A DNA stretch of 64,000 bases from a virus, in the IMG/VR virus record IMGVR_UViG_3300027770_000041, positions 1 to 64,000 of that record. One strand, 5' to 3'. Positions within the stretch are counted from its first letter, which is position 1. Each line of letters begins with the position of its first letter. Positions 23,636 through 34,317 of the stretch are shown here, one piece after another. The notes beneath the pieces were generated by a model. The model ran no database searches and was not told the origin of the DNA. It saw only the letters and a program-made list of their open reading frames with translations. The translations under genes were made by a program, and so were the position numbers.

Positions 23636-26600
23636 TTATCCTGCTACAAAGTCCAAACTATTAGTTGTTGAGTTGTACTGTATATAGAAGTTTGTGGTTC
23701 CTGCAGTTCCACCAAATCTCATTTTGTTTTCTGAAGTTACTCGGACATCTCCTGCAATATCTGCTTTGAATGCTGGTGCAGTTACTCCAACTCCAAGATT
23801 ACCAGAAACATAAGCACCACCAGTAACTTGAAGTCTTTGGTCTGTGGTCCCTGTTCCTATTGTTGATGAAGAACCTATTAAAACATTTCCACTTGGTAAT
23901 ATTGTAAATCTTCTTGCAGATGCAACTCCATCATAAATCCCAAAAGAACCATCATCATCATCTGCAAAGAATTCCCAATTTCTATTATTATCTCTTGTCT
24001 TTAGGAAGAATCTTGCATTACCCTTTCCGGGATTTTCTAAAATAAAATCTGTATGAGTTTCAATACCACTTACAGTATCTTGTCTAAAAATATGAATAGA
24101 ACCTTGTGGATTTGTGGTTCCAATACCAATCTTACCAGAAACATAAGCACCACCAGTAACTTGTAGTGGTTGTGATGTAGTTCCTGTAGAAGTTCCACTA
24201 CCAATCAATATTGGTCCATTAGCAAAAGTACTGATACCAGAAATACTTAAAGAAGTTCCAACAATATTACTGGATAAAGTAATCGTAGCAATACCTGCTG
24301 CTCCTGTTGTTCCAGTTACAGAAAGTCCAGTACTAAAAGTTAATTGGCTTACGCTACCTGATGTGCCGACAATATTATTATTGAAATCTCTGACGACTAA
24401 ACCAGTAACAGCACCAGTAGGAGCAGCAGCAACCCAAGTAGGAGCAGCACCAACTCCATTTGATTGTAGTACTGTTCCGCTACCACCATTTGTTAAGAAT
24501 ACTGTAGTATCAGCAGCAGATTGATATGGTATATTACCAATAACGCCACCTTTGAGGTTTGTTGCTATTCCACTTGATGTTGCATAAGTTGCTATACCAG
24601 AACTTGTTGCATAAGTTGCTATACCAGAACTTGTAGCATAAGTTGCTATACCACTAGAAGTAGAATATCCAGCAATAGTTGCATAAGTTGCAATACCACT
24701 TGAGGTTGCATAAGTTGCTATTCCACTTGATGTAGCATAAGTTGCTATACCAGAACTTGTTGCATAAGAAGCACTAGAAGCATTACCACTAAATGAAGTT
24801 GCTGTAATAACTCCTGTAGAATAAATATTACCTGCTGTTATTATGCCTAATGTTGTTATACCAGAAACACTTAATTGAGTAACTGATGCGATACCACCTA
24901 TAACTGATGTAGAAGTTCCTGCATTAGTAGCATAAGTTGCTATACCACTTGATGTTGCATAAGTTGCAATACCACTTGAGGTAGCATAAGTTGCAATACC
25001 AGAAGATGTAGCATAAGTTGCTATTCCACTTGATGTTGCATAAGTAGCAATTCCAGAAGATGTAGCATAAGTTGCTATACCACTAGAAGTAGAATAAGTT
25101 GCAATACCTGCTGATGATGCATAACCACTTAGAGTTCCACTAAATGAAGTTGCTGTAACAACACCAGTAAATCTACCATCACCAATGACATGAAGTTTTG
25201 AAGTTGGATTTGTGGTTCCTATACCAACATCGGCATTAGAGGTTACTACAAATACTGTTCCATTTGTGTTTATTCCTAAAGTATTTGCTGTTCCTACTTG
25301 AAGTCTCTGGAGTGGATTTGTAGTTCCTATGCCGACTGATGAAGAAGGTATATGAACATTATTGTTGAATGTGGAAATACCAGAAACACTTAGTTGTGTG
25401 ACTGATGCAATACCACCTATAACTGATGTAGAAGTTCCTGCATTTGTTGCATAAGTTGCTATACCACTTGATGTTGCATAAGTTGCTATACCACTTGATG
25501 TTGCATAAGTAGATATACCACTAGAAGTAGAATAAGTAGATATACCACTTGAGGTAGCATAAGTGCTTACTCCGGCATTCGTTGCATAAGTTGCTATTCC
25601 ACTTGATGTTGCATAAGTTGCTATTCCACTTGATGTAGAATATCCAGCAATAGTTGCATAAGTTGCTATACCAGCATTACCAACATAATCCAAGAATGTA
25701 ATTGTTGCTATACCAGCAGTAGAAGTAGCAGATACAATAGTGCCAACAAAATTAAGTTGAGATATACTATTGGAACTACCAACAATTGTTCCTTCATCCC
25801 TGATGGTTAATCCAGTAATCGCACCAGCGGGAGCAGCAGGAACCCAAGAGGGGGCAGAAGTTCCACCGTTTGCCTGAAGAATATATCCACCAGTTCCATT
25901 TGCTAAAAATGCTGTTGTGTCGGTAGAAGATTGATAAACTATAGTTCCACCAGAACCACCTTTGAGGTTTGTTGCTATTCCACTTGATGTAGCATAAGTA
26001 GATATACCACTTGAGGTAGCATAAGTGCTTACTCCGGCATTAGTAGCATAAGTTGCTATACCAGCATTAGTAGCATAAGTGCTTACTCCGGCATTAGTAG
26101 CATAAGTTGCTATTCCACTTGATGTTGCATAAGTAGATATACCAGATGAAGTAGCATAAGTTGCTATACCACTAGAAGTAGAATAAGTTGCAATACCACT
26201 TGAGGTTGCATAGGTGGCAATACCAGCATTAGTAGCATAAGTTGCACTTGAAGCATTACCACTAAATCCAGAAGTAGCAGTTATGACTCCAGAAGCATTA
26301 ATATTTCTTACAACTGCTAAATCATTTTGAGTAAATTGAACATTACCTGCAGCCAGTCTTGTACCTGTTGGAAATTGAGTACTACCAATACCAACAGCAT
26401 AGTTAATCAACCAGGCATCAGTTCCAAGTCCAGAGAAAGTACCAGACTTAAACCACATTATCTTTTTATATGTTGCTGGAGTAGTCTCAATCCCAGCAAT
26501 AAAGAGTTGGACTAATGGTGTTCCTTCTGTTGATGCAAGAGCAACACCACCGTGATTTGCGGTATTATCATTTGAAACATCATTACCACTTCCGTCAGTT

Positions 26601-27688
26601 CTAAATCCAAGAACAATATCAGGGTCTGATATTTTAAGTTCGGTTGTGAATAAGGTTGCTGACGTTCCACCAATCGTAATGTTTCCAGTTACATTTAAGT
26701 TACGATTGACCTGAAGGTCTCTTGTAACTGTTACGTCTTGTGGTGCAGTGAATTGACTAGGAATACTAAGTGTTGGTGTAGAACCTTCTCCAGAAGTTGC
26801 ACTTACGCTAATTTGATTTACGGTTCCGGTAATGTCTCTTACATAATCACCGGTTGTATCAGTTCCAAGTCCAACACTATTCGGTTGTATAGTAGCTGCA
26901 AATGATACATTACCAGTTCCATCAAAACTAATAGGAGAAGCAACAACATCACCTGTAATCTCAAAAGTTCTTGGTGTAACTAATTGTGTTGCAGATGCTG
27001 CAATACCAGTAAGTGCTCCAACGAATGTAGTAGCAGTCATTACACCAGTAACTCTTACATCACCAACAACGTGAAGTTTTGATGTTGGATTTGTGGTTCC
27101 AATACCTAAAGAACCACTTGAAGGAATAAAGGTAAGATTAGAAGCAGTAATTCCAATAGAAGTTGTAGATGCACTTGAAACAAAAGTTATGAATTGTGGG
27201 GTACTTGAAGTTGATGTAAAAATACTTAATGCAGATCCACCAGATCCACCAGAAGCAGCAGGAATCCAAGAAAGACCAGAACCAGTAGAAGAAAGAATAG
27301 AACCAGCAGCTCCTACAGTTCCACCTGCAGAAATTTGAGTTAATGTAGCAATACCAGAAACATTCAATTGCTGTGCTGTTAAGTTAGTAGCACTTGTAAT
27401 ACCTAATGTACTAATGCCAGAAACATAAATGTTAGAAAAAATACCACTTGCAATATTAGCATTTGCAAATGTAGAAATGCCGGTCAGATTTGCACCAGAA
27501 CCATAATAATTTTGAGCCGTAACATTACCACTAACATTTGCATCACCAACCACATCAAGTTTTACAGTCGGTGATGTAGAACCAATACCCACAAAAGGAG
27601 TAATTCCGCTAGTTATTCCAATATTCTTTGTTGCATCGTCAACTGTAATGAATGATGATAACTGCGAAATTTCCCTACTATTAGACAT
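23636..27688 (-). CDS. Giant repeat-rich tail fibre protein, 1350 aa
   Basis: It contains several chlorovirus-glycoprotein-type repeats (GIGTTNPTSKLHVVGD and relatives at three or more places). Between them are long arrays of the nine-residue unit GIATYATSS with variants (GIATYATNA, GISTYATSS). Such arrays form extended trimeric fibre shafts. The C-terminus ends in MRFGGTAGTTNFYIQYNS, a head-like tip. The repeat units are near-identical at DNA level. It has a late promoter 25 bases upstream, overlapping the stop of the 75-aa gene. Role: long tail fibre or equivalent. Confidence 0.75.
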   Translation of the reverse strand: MSNSREISQLSSFITVDDATKNIGITSGITPFVGIGSTSPTVKLDVVGDANVSGNVTAQNYYGSGANLTGISTFANANIASGIFSNIYVSGISTLGITSATNLTAQQLNVSGIATLTQISAGGTVGAAGSILSSTGSGLSWIPAASGGSGGSALSIFTSTSSTPQFITFVSSASTTSIGITASNLTFIPSSGSLGIGTTNPTSKLHVVGDVRVTGVMTATTFVGALTGIAASATQLVTPRTFEITGDVVASPISFDGTGNVSFAATIQPNSVGLGTDTTGDYVRDITGTVNQISVSATSGEGSTPTLSIPSQFTAPQDVTVTRDLQVNRNLNVTGNITIGGTSATLFTTELKISDPDIVLGFRTDGSGNDVSNDNTANHGGVALASTEGTPLVQLFIAGIETTPATYKKIMWFKSGTFSGLGTDAWLINYAVGIGSTQFPTGTRLAAGNVQFTQNDLAVVRNINASGVITATSGFSGNASSATYATNAGIATYATSSGIATYSTSSGIATYATSSGISTYATSSGIATYATNAGVSTYATNAGIATYATNAGVSTYATSSGISTYATSSGIATNLKGGSGGTIVYQSSTDTTAFLANGTGGYILQANGGTSAPSWVPAAPAGAITGLTIRDEGTIVGSSNSISQLNFVGTIVSATSTAGIATITFLDYVGNAGIATYATIAGYSTSSGIATYATSSGIATYATNAGVSTYATSSGISTYSTSSGISTYATSSGIATYATSSGIATYATNAGTSTSVIGGIASVTQLSVSGISTFNNNVHIPSSSVGIGTTNPLQRLQVGTANTLGINTNGTVFVVTSNADVGIGTTNPTSKLHVIGDGRFTGVVTATSFSGTLSGYASSAGIATYSTSSGIATYATSSGIATYATSSGIATYATSSGIATYATSSGIATYATSSGIATYATNAGTSTSVIGGIASVTQLSVSGITTLGIITAGNIYSTGVITATSFSGNASSASYATSSGIATYATSSGIATYATSSGIATYATIAGYSTSSGIATYATSSGIATYATSSGIATYATSSGIATNLKGGVIGNIPYQSAADTTVFLTNGGSGTVLQSNGVGAAPTWVAAAPTGAVTGLVVRDFNNNIVGTSGSVSQLTFSTGLSVTGTTGAAGIATITLSSNIVGTSLSISGISTFANGPILIGSGTSTGTTSQPLQVTGGAYVSGKIGIGTTNPQGSIHIFRQDTVSGIETHTDFILENPGKGNARFFLKTRDNNRNWEFFADDDDGSFGIYDGVASARRFTILPSGNVLIGSSSTIGTGTTDQRLQVTGGAYVSGNLGVGVTAPAFKADIAGDVRVTSENKMRFGGTAGTTNFYIQYNSTTNSLDFVAG
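24550..26260 (-). repeat. 27-bp fibre-shaft repeat arrays
   Basis: Four clusters (about 24555-24780, 24920-25120, 25440-25680 and 25975-26250) of a 27-base unit coding for GIATYATSS-type peptides, separated by globular segments. The nearly identical copies within and between clusters are expected to recombine and change fibre length. Confidence 0.85.
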
Positions 27689-27711
27689 TTCTTACTTATT
27701 TCCTTATATTA

Positions 27712-27939
27712 TTATTTATTATAAACACCACGAGGATATAATTGCCCCAATTGAGGTCTTCTACCAGTCAAAAATCCAGGAACTGCAGTTCCAATACCAC
27801 TACTAATATCTCCAACATTTACTGTACCATTTGAAGTTTCAATTGTTGGAGTAACAATTTGATTAACATAAGTAAGTGCAACAGTAGTTCCAAACCCAAC
27901 AATTGCAGTAGTTAATGATAAGAAACTATAATCTGCCAT
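27712..27939 (-). CDS. Small structural-region protein, 75 aa
   Basis: MADYSFLSLTTAIVGFGTTV starts a hydrophobic Gly/Thr stretch, followed by a polar part and RRPQLGQLYPRGVYNK at the end. It overlaps the ATG of the gene upstream by a base (27939) and its TAA stop lies in the late promoter at 27713. No family recognised. Co-transcription with virion genes suggests a minor virion or assembly part. Confidence 0.6.
   Translation of the reverse strand: MADYSFLSLTTAIVGFGTTVALTYVNQIVTPTIETSNGTVNVGDISSGIGTAVPGFLTGRRPQLGQLYPRGVYNK
27713..27720 (-). promoter_or_regulatory. T4-type late promoter (AATAAATA)
   Basis: The minus strand reads AATAAATA, 25 bases before the ATG of the 1350-aa fibre gene, and it overlaps the stop of the 75-aa gene. 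Confidence 0.6.
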
Positions 27940-29879
27940 TATACTGTTCTCGCACAGAAGAGAATACCACGAGTAGTTGTGGTTTGATTATAAGAACCAG
28001 TAATCACAGTATAAACTTCACTACCACTAATCGTAATTGTATCTCCCTGTTGAATATTTGCAGATGCTGTATTATAATGAAACTGAATTAGAACAAAATC
28101 ATCTGGCATATAATAAGGAACTGGAAGCAATTGACCGTTGAGTGGTAATCCTTTTATAGCAGCATTAAAGTTTGCCTCTGATGATATTCTACCTTGTGGA
28201 GTTATATCAATATCTTGATATCCAGTAAATCCAAGAGGATTGTCATTAGATCGATAGTACATTCTTGCGTTATAAGGTGACCCGTTTTGAGGATATGTAT
28301 TACTTTCGACAGTCCAATCAACATAATTTTCTTCACCTGGGGTAGTATATCCACGGTATTCTGAATATGGGAATTCGGCACTTCGTTTAATACTGGAATA
28401 CCCGCTATTATCTTTAGTTGTCAAATATGTTCTAAATGTAATCCTTGGATATTCTGTATTACCAGTTTCTGGTATAATTTGAGTCAATCCACCAAGGAAT
28501 ACATGGTTAAGATCCCAAATATTTGTAGTAAAATTATGGAAAAACCAAGTATCAAAGGTATTAGTCGTGAGATGAGTGGATGATAGGTTTGGAGATTTAT
28601 AAGAAAAAACAACAAATCTGGGATCAAGTCCAGATTTAAATAAATTCAAATCTAAAATATATCCAGTATTTGTTCCGTGATTTATTCGGGCAAGACGAGC
28701 ATAATTATCTGTAATGCCTGCAGTTTCAAAAGAAATTGCAGTATTAAGAATACTAGCCGATTGACCTGGAAAATCTAAGTTAGGTGCTCCTGCCATTCTT
28801 CTTTTATCTGCTGTTCCACCGTGTCGATCATAATTAGCTTGATTTAGAGTATCAGTATTACCATAGTATTCTCCACCAGAATAAGAACTATATCCATTAA
28901 AAGTTACAATATCAAGATACCCAGCAGCATATTCTACAAAACCACGATATGTAGATCCATATCTTTTACCTGCCTGAATTTGGTGTTTTTGTACTCCCCA
29001 AGGATATGTTCCACTTAAGTTTTTATCCAAAAATGTACTTGTACTTCCAATACCAACAGGAGTTCGAGTACCACTACCATCCCAAGGTTGAATAATCAAT
29101 TGACCTAAAGTATGACCAACCCCACCAAGATTGTTACTGGCACTTTTAAAAACATATGTTCCTGCCTGTCCAATTTTAGGTCTAAAAATACTAGTTGTGC
29201 CTAGTGAAATAGTCGGAGCAATACCAGCAATCTGCCCAGTTGCGGCGGCAGCATAACCAGTATTACCGACAGGAAATGCGAGTGCAAGAGCAGGGGGATA
29301 AGAATTACCACTACCAGTGTTACTATTAGCAATACTTACAACATCACCCTCATTTACGACCATAATTGTCTGACCGGCACCAATAGCACCATTCCTATCA
29401 TTTCCACTAAAGACGTATTTGTATATACTATTAACATACGCTATATCTGTTATCTTTATGGTGCTTGCCGTACCAGTAGTACCACCGGTTAGAGTTTCAT
29501 TTACACAAACTTTGAATGATAAATCAGCAGCTCCACTTGAAATTCCACCAATACTATCTCCATCAAGAACAACAAGTTCTCCTCCAGTATATCCATATCC
29601 AGGACGATTTATAAGAACATATCTAACATTAAGTGTATCTCTATAAACATAAAAACTCGCATCTGTTCCGACACCACTCGTTGATTTTTGTCTTATGTCA
29701 TAATAAGTTTCGGCATCCGATTTGTTTCCACCTCCAAAAAAAGTTCCTAATCCAATTATTTGACCAGTTTGAGTTCCATCATTCCATCCTAAAGATGTCA
29801 TGGCAGATTCCATCTGTGTAATGATACTGGATTTTGCCCATCCGGCATTAACTGTAAAAGTGCTAGTAGTAATTGCCAT
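27939..29879 (-). CDS. Virion structural protein, 646 aa
   Basis: The start MAITTSTFTVNAGWAKSSII and the following AMTSLGWNDGTQTGQI match a conserved cyanophage structural protein. A GYGYTGGELVVLDGD stretch is one of the recurring Gly-Gly-x-Gly-Tyr modules seen in several virion proteins here. The second half is aromatic-rich and non-repetitive, as in a globular beta domain. Location within the tail is unknown. Confidence 0.65.
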   Translation of the reverse strand: MAITTSTFTVNAGWAKSSIITQMESAMTSLGWNDGTQTGQIIGLGTFFGGGNKSDAETYYDIRQKSTSGVGTDASFYVYRDTLNVRYVLINRPGYGYTGGELVVLDGDSIGGISSGAADLSFKVCVNETLTGGTTGTASTIKITDIAYVNSIYKYVFSGNDRNGAIGAGQTIMVVNEGDVVSIANSNTGSGNSYPPALALAFPVGNTGYAAAATGQIAGIAPTISLGTTSIFRPKIGQAGTYVFKSASNNLGGVGHTLGQLIIQPWDGSGTRTPVGIGSTSTFLDKNLSGTYPWGVQKHQIQAGKRYGSTYRGFVEYAAGYLDIVTFNGYSSYSGGEYYGNTDTLNQANYDRHGGTADKRRMAGAPNLDFPGQSASILNTAISFETAGITDNYARLARINHGTNTGYILDLNLFKSGLDPRFVVFSYKSPNLSSTHLTTNTFDTWFFHNFTTNIWDLNHVFLGGLTQIIPETGNTEYPRITFRTYLTTKDNSGYSSIKRSAEFPYSEYRGYTTPGEENYVDWTVESNTYPQNGSPYNARMYYRSNDNPLGFTGYQDIDITPQGRISSEANFNAAIKGLPLNGQLLPVPYYMPDDFVLIQFHYNTASANIQQGDTITISGSEVYTVITGSYNQTTTTRGILFCARTV

Positions 29880-29885
29880 TTGTTT

Positions 29886-32800
29886 TTATGCCTCTAATTG
29901 GAGAATGGTTAGGTTAGCAGTAATTGCTTGAGTAGAACCAGAAAGATTTTTAATTGCCGCGTATATTGTAGTTGTTGGAGAATTATCCAAATTTCCACCC
30001 ATTACAAAAGGAGATATGATTTGAGTAGTTGTAATACCAGTAGTTACAACTTCAGCAATCACTCCACTTCCTGGTGCAGGATCTTCTCCAACACTTCTTG
30101 AGATATCATTTGTTCTTGATGTGCTATCAGTATATAGTCTTAACCAACCTGCAGTAGAAAGACCAACTTTCATAAGACCATAAGATTTAAATCCAGTAAT
30201 ATTTGTATTGCCAATTCCATTATTTGCAATAGATGTAGTAACACCAGATACTGTGGTTCTTGATTGTAGAGAACCACCAGATGCCGTGATTGTTGCAATA
30301 CCAGCACTAAATGTAACATCAAGTCCAGTTCCAAAATTAACAGTAGTTGCAGATCCAATATTTGAGTTATCATCACGAATAGCAATACCAGTTCCTGCTG
30401 CTGTTACGTTAAGAAGTGCAGAACCATCAATCGCAGGTAATGTTCCTGTGAGTTGTGCTGCTGGAAGATTTGTAAGACCAGATCCAGATCCAGAGAATGA
30501 TGTTGCTGTGATAATGCCTGTGGTATTAATATTAATAGATGCCGAAACTGCACTTGATATTCCTGCGGTTGTCGCATAACCAGCAGTTACAGATGTTGTA
30601 GACACACCAGAACTTGTTGCATAATTAGCAGTTCCTGATGTTGTAGATACTCCAGAACTTGTTGCATAAGTTGATATTCCAGCAACATTTGCATAAGTTG
30701 CTAATCCAGTTCCAGAAACAGTCGCAATACCAGAAGCAAAGGTGACATTAAGATTAGATGCAAAGTTGATGGTTCCTGCGGTCCCTACGGGTGTTCCATT
30801 CCCTTGGATGATTATACCACTACCACTGCCAACAACTCCTATCAGGGCACTACCATTAATCGCAGGAAGTGATCCAGTCAGTTGCCCAGCATTGAGTGTT
30901 CCATAGAAACTTGTTGCTGACACAATACCAGCAACTGTAAGTGCTTCTGTAATAACAGTAGTTTTGATGCCAACATTACCAGAAGAATTAATATATTGTC
31001 TTATATTTCCTTGACCGTCGGCAATCACCACATTATTTGATGAGGTGCGAATATCTAATCCAGTCTGACCATCATATCCACCAAGAATAACATTATAATT
31101 ACCAGTAGTAATCTTTTGACCTGCCTGAATACCAAGTCCAATATTGTATTGCCCACTTGTAGTATCATAGTATGATAATTCACCAATACCAATATTTCTA
31201 CCTTGACCACTACTTAATGAATAAAGAACCTGATCTCCAATCGCAATATTTCTACCACTTCCCGAACCTGCTGCAATATTACCAAATCTTAAGTTAGACG
31301 ATGCATCTACCTGTATTCTACCTTGAGAAATTGTTGCAACTCCAGATACATTTAATTGTGATGCATTTGCATAACCACCTGTGAGATTTGTTGCATTTGT
31401 GATTGAACCAACAAGATTTCCATAAAATGTTGTAGCACTTATGATGCCTGTAGTATTAATGCTTACATCTGTTCCAATTCCAGCATCAATAATATAAATC
31501 TTACCACCCATACCTGAATGAGCAGTACACTGGTAATATAAAAGACTTGGTGTATCAAACTGAACATTCCAAGTTAGAGTTCCGTTGGAGACATCATTAT
31601 TAGCAATCCCATCATTATATTGAGTTCCAGTAGATCCATTTACGGTGCTTTGTATTCTAAATGGGTGCATTCCCATCGTATTCGTAAATTTATATTGTTG
31701 ACCTCTTGCCAGATACAATACTGGATCATTTTCGGCACCAGTAAATCCTGGTCCGGTGAAGGTGTAATCTGAACTTCCAACAGCACCTAAAATCCATTCT
31801 GATGTATAAGTAGCAATACCAGCAGTAGTAGCATAAGTAGCAATACCTGCATTAGTCGCATAAGTTGCAATTCCTGCTGATGTCGCATAAGTTGCAATAC
31901 CAGCATTAGTAGCAAAGGTTGCTATTCCACTTGAAGTTGCAAAGGTAGCAGTTGCAGCATTGCCACTAAAGGTCCCATAGAATGTTGTGGCAGTTACAAC
32001 ACCAGTTACATATTCATCACCAACGACATATAAACTTGAAGTTGCATTAGTAGTTCCTATACCAATTCTATCAACATTTATGTATTGACTGTACGAAATG
32101 GAGTTTAATGATGTGCCACCAAATGTAGAGTTAGGTTTATCATAAACAGAGTGTAAAATAGAATAAAATCCACCAAAACTATTTCTTGCTACATTTGTTA
32201 AAGTTGGTATTAATGTTTGACTGTTGTTTAATGTTAATACCGACCCTGCACTTTGCGTTATGGCATTAGATGTATTAGTGGCGGAATACACAAGTGTATC
32301 AGAAAGTTGCAGTGTTCCTGCTGTTAGGGTTACTGGACCCATACTAACAACTGCTTTAGACAAAACTGCGGCAGCAGCATTATTTACAGTAACAGTAAAA
32401 TAATTACCACCAACCAGTATAACTGTGCCAGTACCGGTAATGCTTAATGAAGATGAAGATAAATCACATCCTCTAAAAACTGTGTATGCTGATGATGTTT
32501 TTGTTGTTGCTGTTGTTACCGTACAACCAATAATATCAACTGAACCAGTTGCTGAAGTTGCTGAGATGACAAGATTGTTCATCTTCAGACCATTAATGGT
32601 ACACCCTTTGGTAATAGTCAAAGTACCAGATAGTGTGGTATTTTTACCCACCAACTCGTGAGTGGTTAAAACAGTGAACTGAGTGTCAATAGTTACATTT
32701 TCTGCATAATCTCCAGGATGCAAAATAATTGTTTTTCTTTCACCGACACCAGTTGTTTCAAATGCCAAGGTTGCTAATACTTGCGCTCGGGCGATAGTCT

Positions 32801-33962
32801 TAACAGGGTCACCAATAGTTCCGTTACCAGTATCATCAAAAGCAACAGGACTAACGTGGATTTCTGGACCATATCCGGTAATGTATGCTCTTACGGCATC
32901 TAGAGTATTGCTATATGTGACAGCTTTGGTTGTTTCGTTATATTGTAAAACTCGTTTAGTTGCATAAGCACTGGTAGCACCGCTTTGAGCATAATCTCCA
33001 GAGGTGGTAATTCCTGCTGACGTTGCATAAGTTGCTATACCTGCTGATGTCGCATAAGTTGCTATTCCGGCACTAGAAGCATAAGTTGCAATACCTGCAT
33101 TAGTAGCATAAGTAGCAATACCAGAACTTCCACCAGATGCAGTTACAGTAACAACACCAGCAGATATTGGAGATACTGATAGATTAGCACCAAAATCTAT
33201 CGTAGATGCAGTACCAACCAGAACTCCATCATCTTTAATAACAATTCCAGTTCCTGCTGCAATAATTCCAGTAAGTCCAGAACCATTTCCTACAAAATTA
33301 GTTGCAGTTATGACACCAACCGACATTCCAAGAGCAGAAGAATTTCCAAGTGCTAATGTTTGGTCTAGTGTTTGAGAACTTGACCCACTCCCGCCACTAC
33401 CAGCATTTACAGTATTAAATCCTATTATTGTGATTTCATCTTGATTAAAAGCACCAACGCCTAAACTAACTCCAGTTCCAATAATAGAATAATTTATATC
33501 ATCTAAACGAATACCATTTAGGAATACATCTACATAACCAGTATTAATTCCAGAAGCAACAAATTGTTTTTGTCCTTCAGTTGAAATATAACTATAAACA
33601 CTTCTTAATGAAGTAAAATTAGACCAAACAAGTCCCGTTCCAGTTGATTTTAAATATTGACCGCTAGTACCAGTAGTTCCACCAACAGAAAGAGTGGTGA
33701 GTGTGGAAACTCCCAATACGTTGAGATTAGTACTAGTTAGGGATGTTATAGTTGCTACACCAGCAAATATATTACCATAAAATGCAGAAGCACTTACAAT
33801 ACCACTAACATTTGCATCACCAACCACATAAAGTGAATAGTTTCCAGCATTTGTAGTCCCAATACCAACCTTACCGATTGTTTGTAAAACTGTTTTACTC
33901 TCGGTATAAGATTTTATACCGATATTGAAATTAGATTGTCTTCCGCTGAGAAACTTAGCCAT
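29886..33962 (-). CDS. Tail fibre protein with beta-helix and cupredoxin domains, 1358 aa
   Basis: A mosaic fibre. It has an N-terminal chlorovirus-type repeat region. A pectin-lyase-like beta-helix at about residues 360-620 starts at EIHVSPVAFDDTGNGT. Short GIATYATSA repeats follow, then a cupredoxin-like domain at about 730-830 and further fibre repeats to the C-terminus. The cupredoxin has all four type-1 copper ligands in place: His766 (MHPF), Cys812, His815 and Met818 (YYQCTAHSGM), an amicyanin-like Cx2Hx2M loop. Related domains occur in cyanophage fibres (from memory). Whether copper is bound is untested. It sits in a three-gene module duplicated at 46488-55046. Confidence 0.75.
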   Translation of the reverse strand: MAKFLSGRQSNFNIGIKSYTESKTVLQTIGKVGIGTTNAGNYSLYVVGDANVSGIVSASAFYGNIFAGVATITSLTSTNLNVLGVSTLTTLSVGGTTGTSGQYLKSTGTGLVWSNFTSLRSVYSYISTEGQKQFVASGINTGYVDVFLNGIRLDDINYSIIGTGVSLGVGAFNQDEITIIGFNTVNAGSGGSGSSSQTLDQTLALGNSSALGMSVGVITATNFVGNGSGLTGIIAAGTGIVIKDDGVLVGTASTIDFGANLSVSPISAGVVTVTASGGSSGIATYATNAGIATYASSAGIATYATSAGIATYATSAGITTSGDYAQSGATSAYATKRVLQYNETTKAVTYSNTLDAVRAYITGYGPEIHVSPVAFDDTGNGTIGDPVKTIARAQVLATLAFETTGVGERKTIILHPGDYAENVTIDTQFTVLTTHELVGKNTTLSGTLTITKGCTINGLKMNNLVISATSATGSVDIIGCTVTTATTKTSSAYTVFRGCDLSSSSLSITGTGTVILVGGNYFTVTVNNAAAAVLSKAVVSMGPVTLTAGTLQLSDTLVYSATNTSNAITQSAGSVLTLNNSQTLIPTLTNVARNSFGGFYSILHSVYDKPNSTFGGTSLNSISYSQYINVDRIGIGTTNATSSLYVVGDEYVTGVVTATTFYGTFSGNAATATFATSSGIATFATNAGIATYATSAGIATYATNAGIATYATTAGIATYTSEWILGAVGSSDYTFTGPGFTGAENDPVLYLARGQQYKFTNTMGMHPFRIQSTVNGSTGTQYNDGIANNDVSNGTLTWNVQFDTPSLLYYQCTAHSGMGGKIYIIDAGIGTDVSINTTGIISATTFYGNLVGSITNATNLTGGYANASQLNVSGVATISQGRIQVDASSNLRFGNIAAGSGSGRNIAIGDQVLYSLSSGQGRNIGIGELSYYDTTSGQYNIGLGIQAGQKITTGNYNVILGGYDGQTGLDIRTSSNNVVIADGQGNIRQYINSSGNVGIKTTVITEALTVAGIVSATSFYGTLNAGQLTGSLPAINGSALIGVVGSGSGIIIQGNGTPVGTAGTINFASNLNVTFASGIATVSGTGLATYANVAGISTYATSSGVSTTSGTANYATSSGVSTTSVTAGYATTAGISSAVSASININTTGIITATSFSGSGSGLTNLPAAQLTGTLPAIDGSALLNVTAAGTGIAIRDDNSNIGSATTVNFGTGLDVTFSAGIATITASGGSLQSRTTVSGVTTSIANNGIGNTNITGFKSYGLMKVGLSTAGWLRLYTDSTSRTNDISRSVGEDPAPGSGVIAEVVTTGITTTQIISPFVMGGNLDNSPTTTIYAAIKNLSGSTQAITANLTILQLEA

Positions 33963-33971
33963 TTATGTGTA

Positions 33972-34313
33972 TTAGTTAAGAGTTTCTAAAATACTACCAA
34001 TGAATTTCAAATTGGATGCATTACTACCAGATAAGACTAACTTATCTCCACTTTCCAAGACTAACTTTCCGGTAAGAAGATTTGCAGTATCATTTGCCGA
34101 GATTGGATATTGTTTTAACATTTCTGTAGTAACTGCTACTCCAACTACACTTCTTTGATGTGATAATGAAACATCATACGAAGATGCCCCAATATTTGCG
34201 ACTTGAGCTAAAAGAACAACACCAGTATAACCAATAGGTGCGGTATATACTGTTGTTGGACTTGTTGATACAATCCCAACAACTGTTTTAAATACATTAA
34301 GTACTAGAGCCAT
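33972..34313 (-). CDS. Small beta virion protein, 113 aa
   Basis: A compact beta protein (MALVLNVFKTVVGIVSTSPTT). The central YTGVVLLAQVANIGASSYDV and C-terminal KFIGSILETLN strands match the start and end of the 217-aa protein at 50897-51550 and the two internal domains of the 590-aa protein. It is encoded between a beta-helix protein and a fibre, the same place its paralogue holds in the second module. Probably a fibre-joining or capping part (inference). Confidence 0.65.
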   Translation of the reverse strand: MALVLNVFKTVVGIVSTSPTTVYTAPIGYTGVVLLAQVANIGASSYDVSLSHQRSVVGVAVTTEMLKQYPISANDTANLLTGKLVLESGDKLVLSGSNASNLKFIGSILETLN

Positions 34314-34317
34314 TTGG

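Noticed and set aside
24550-26260. Regular short DNA repeats resembling a CRISPR array
   Set aside because: The repeats are in frame, code for GIATYATSS and have no unique spacers of constant length; no cas genes are present.
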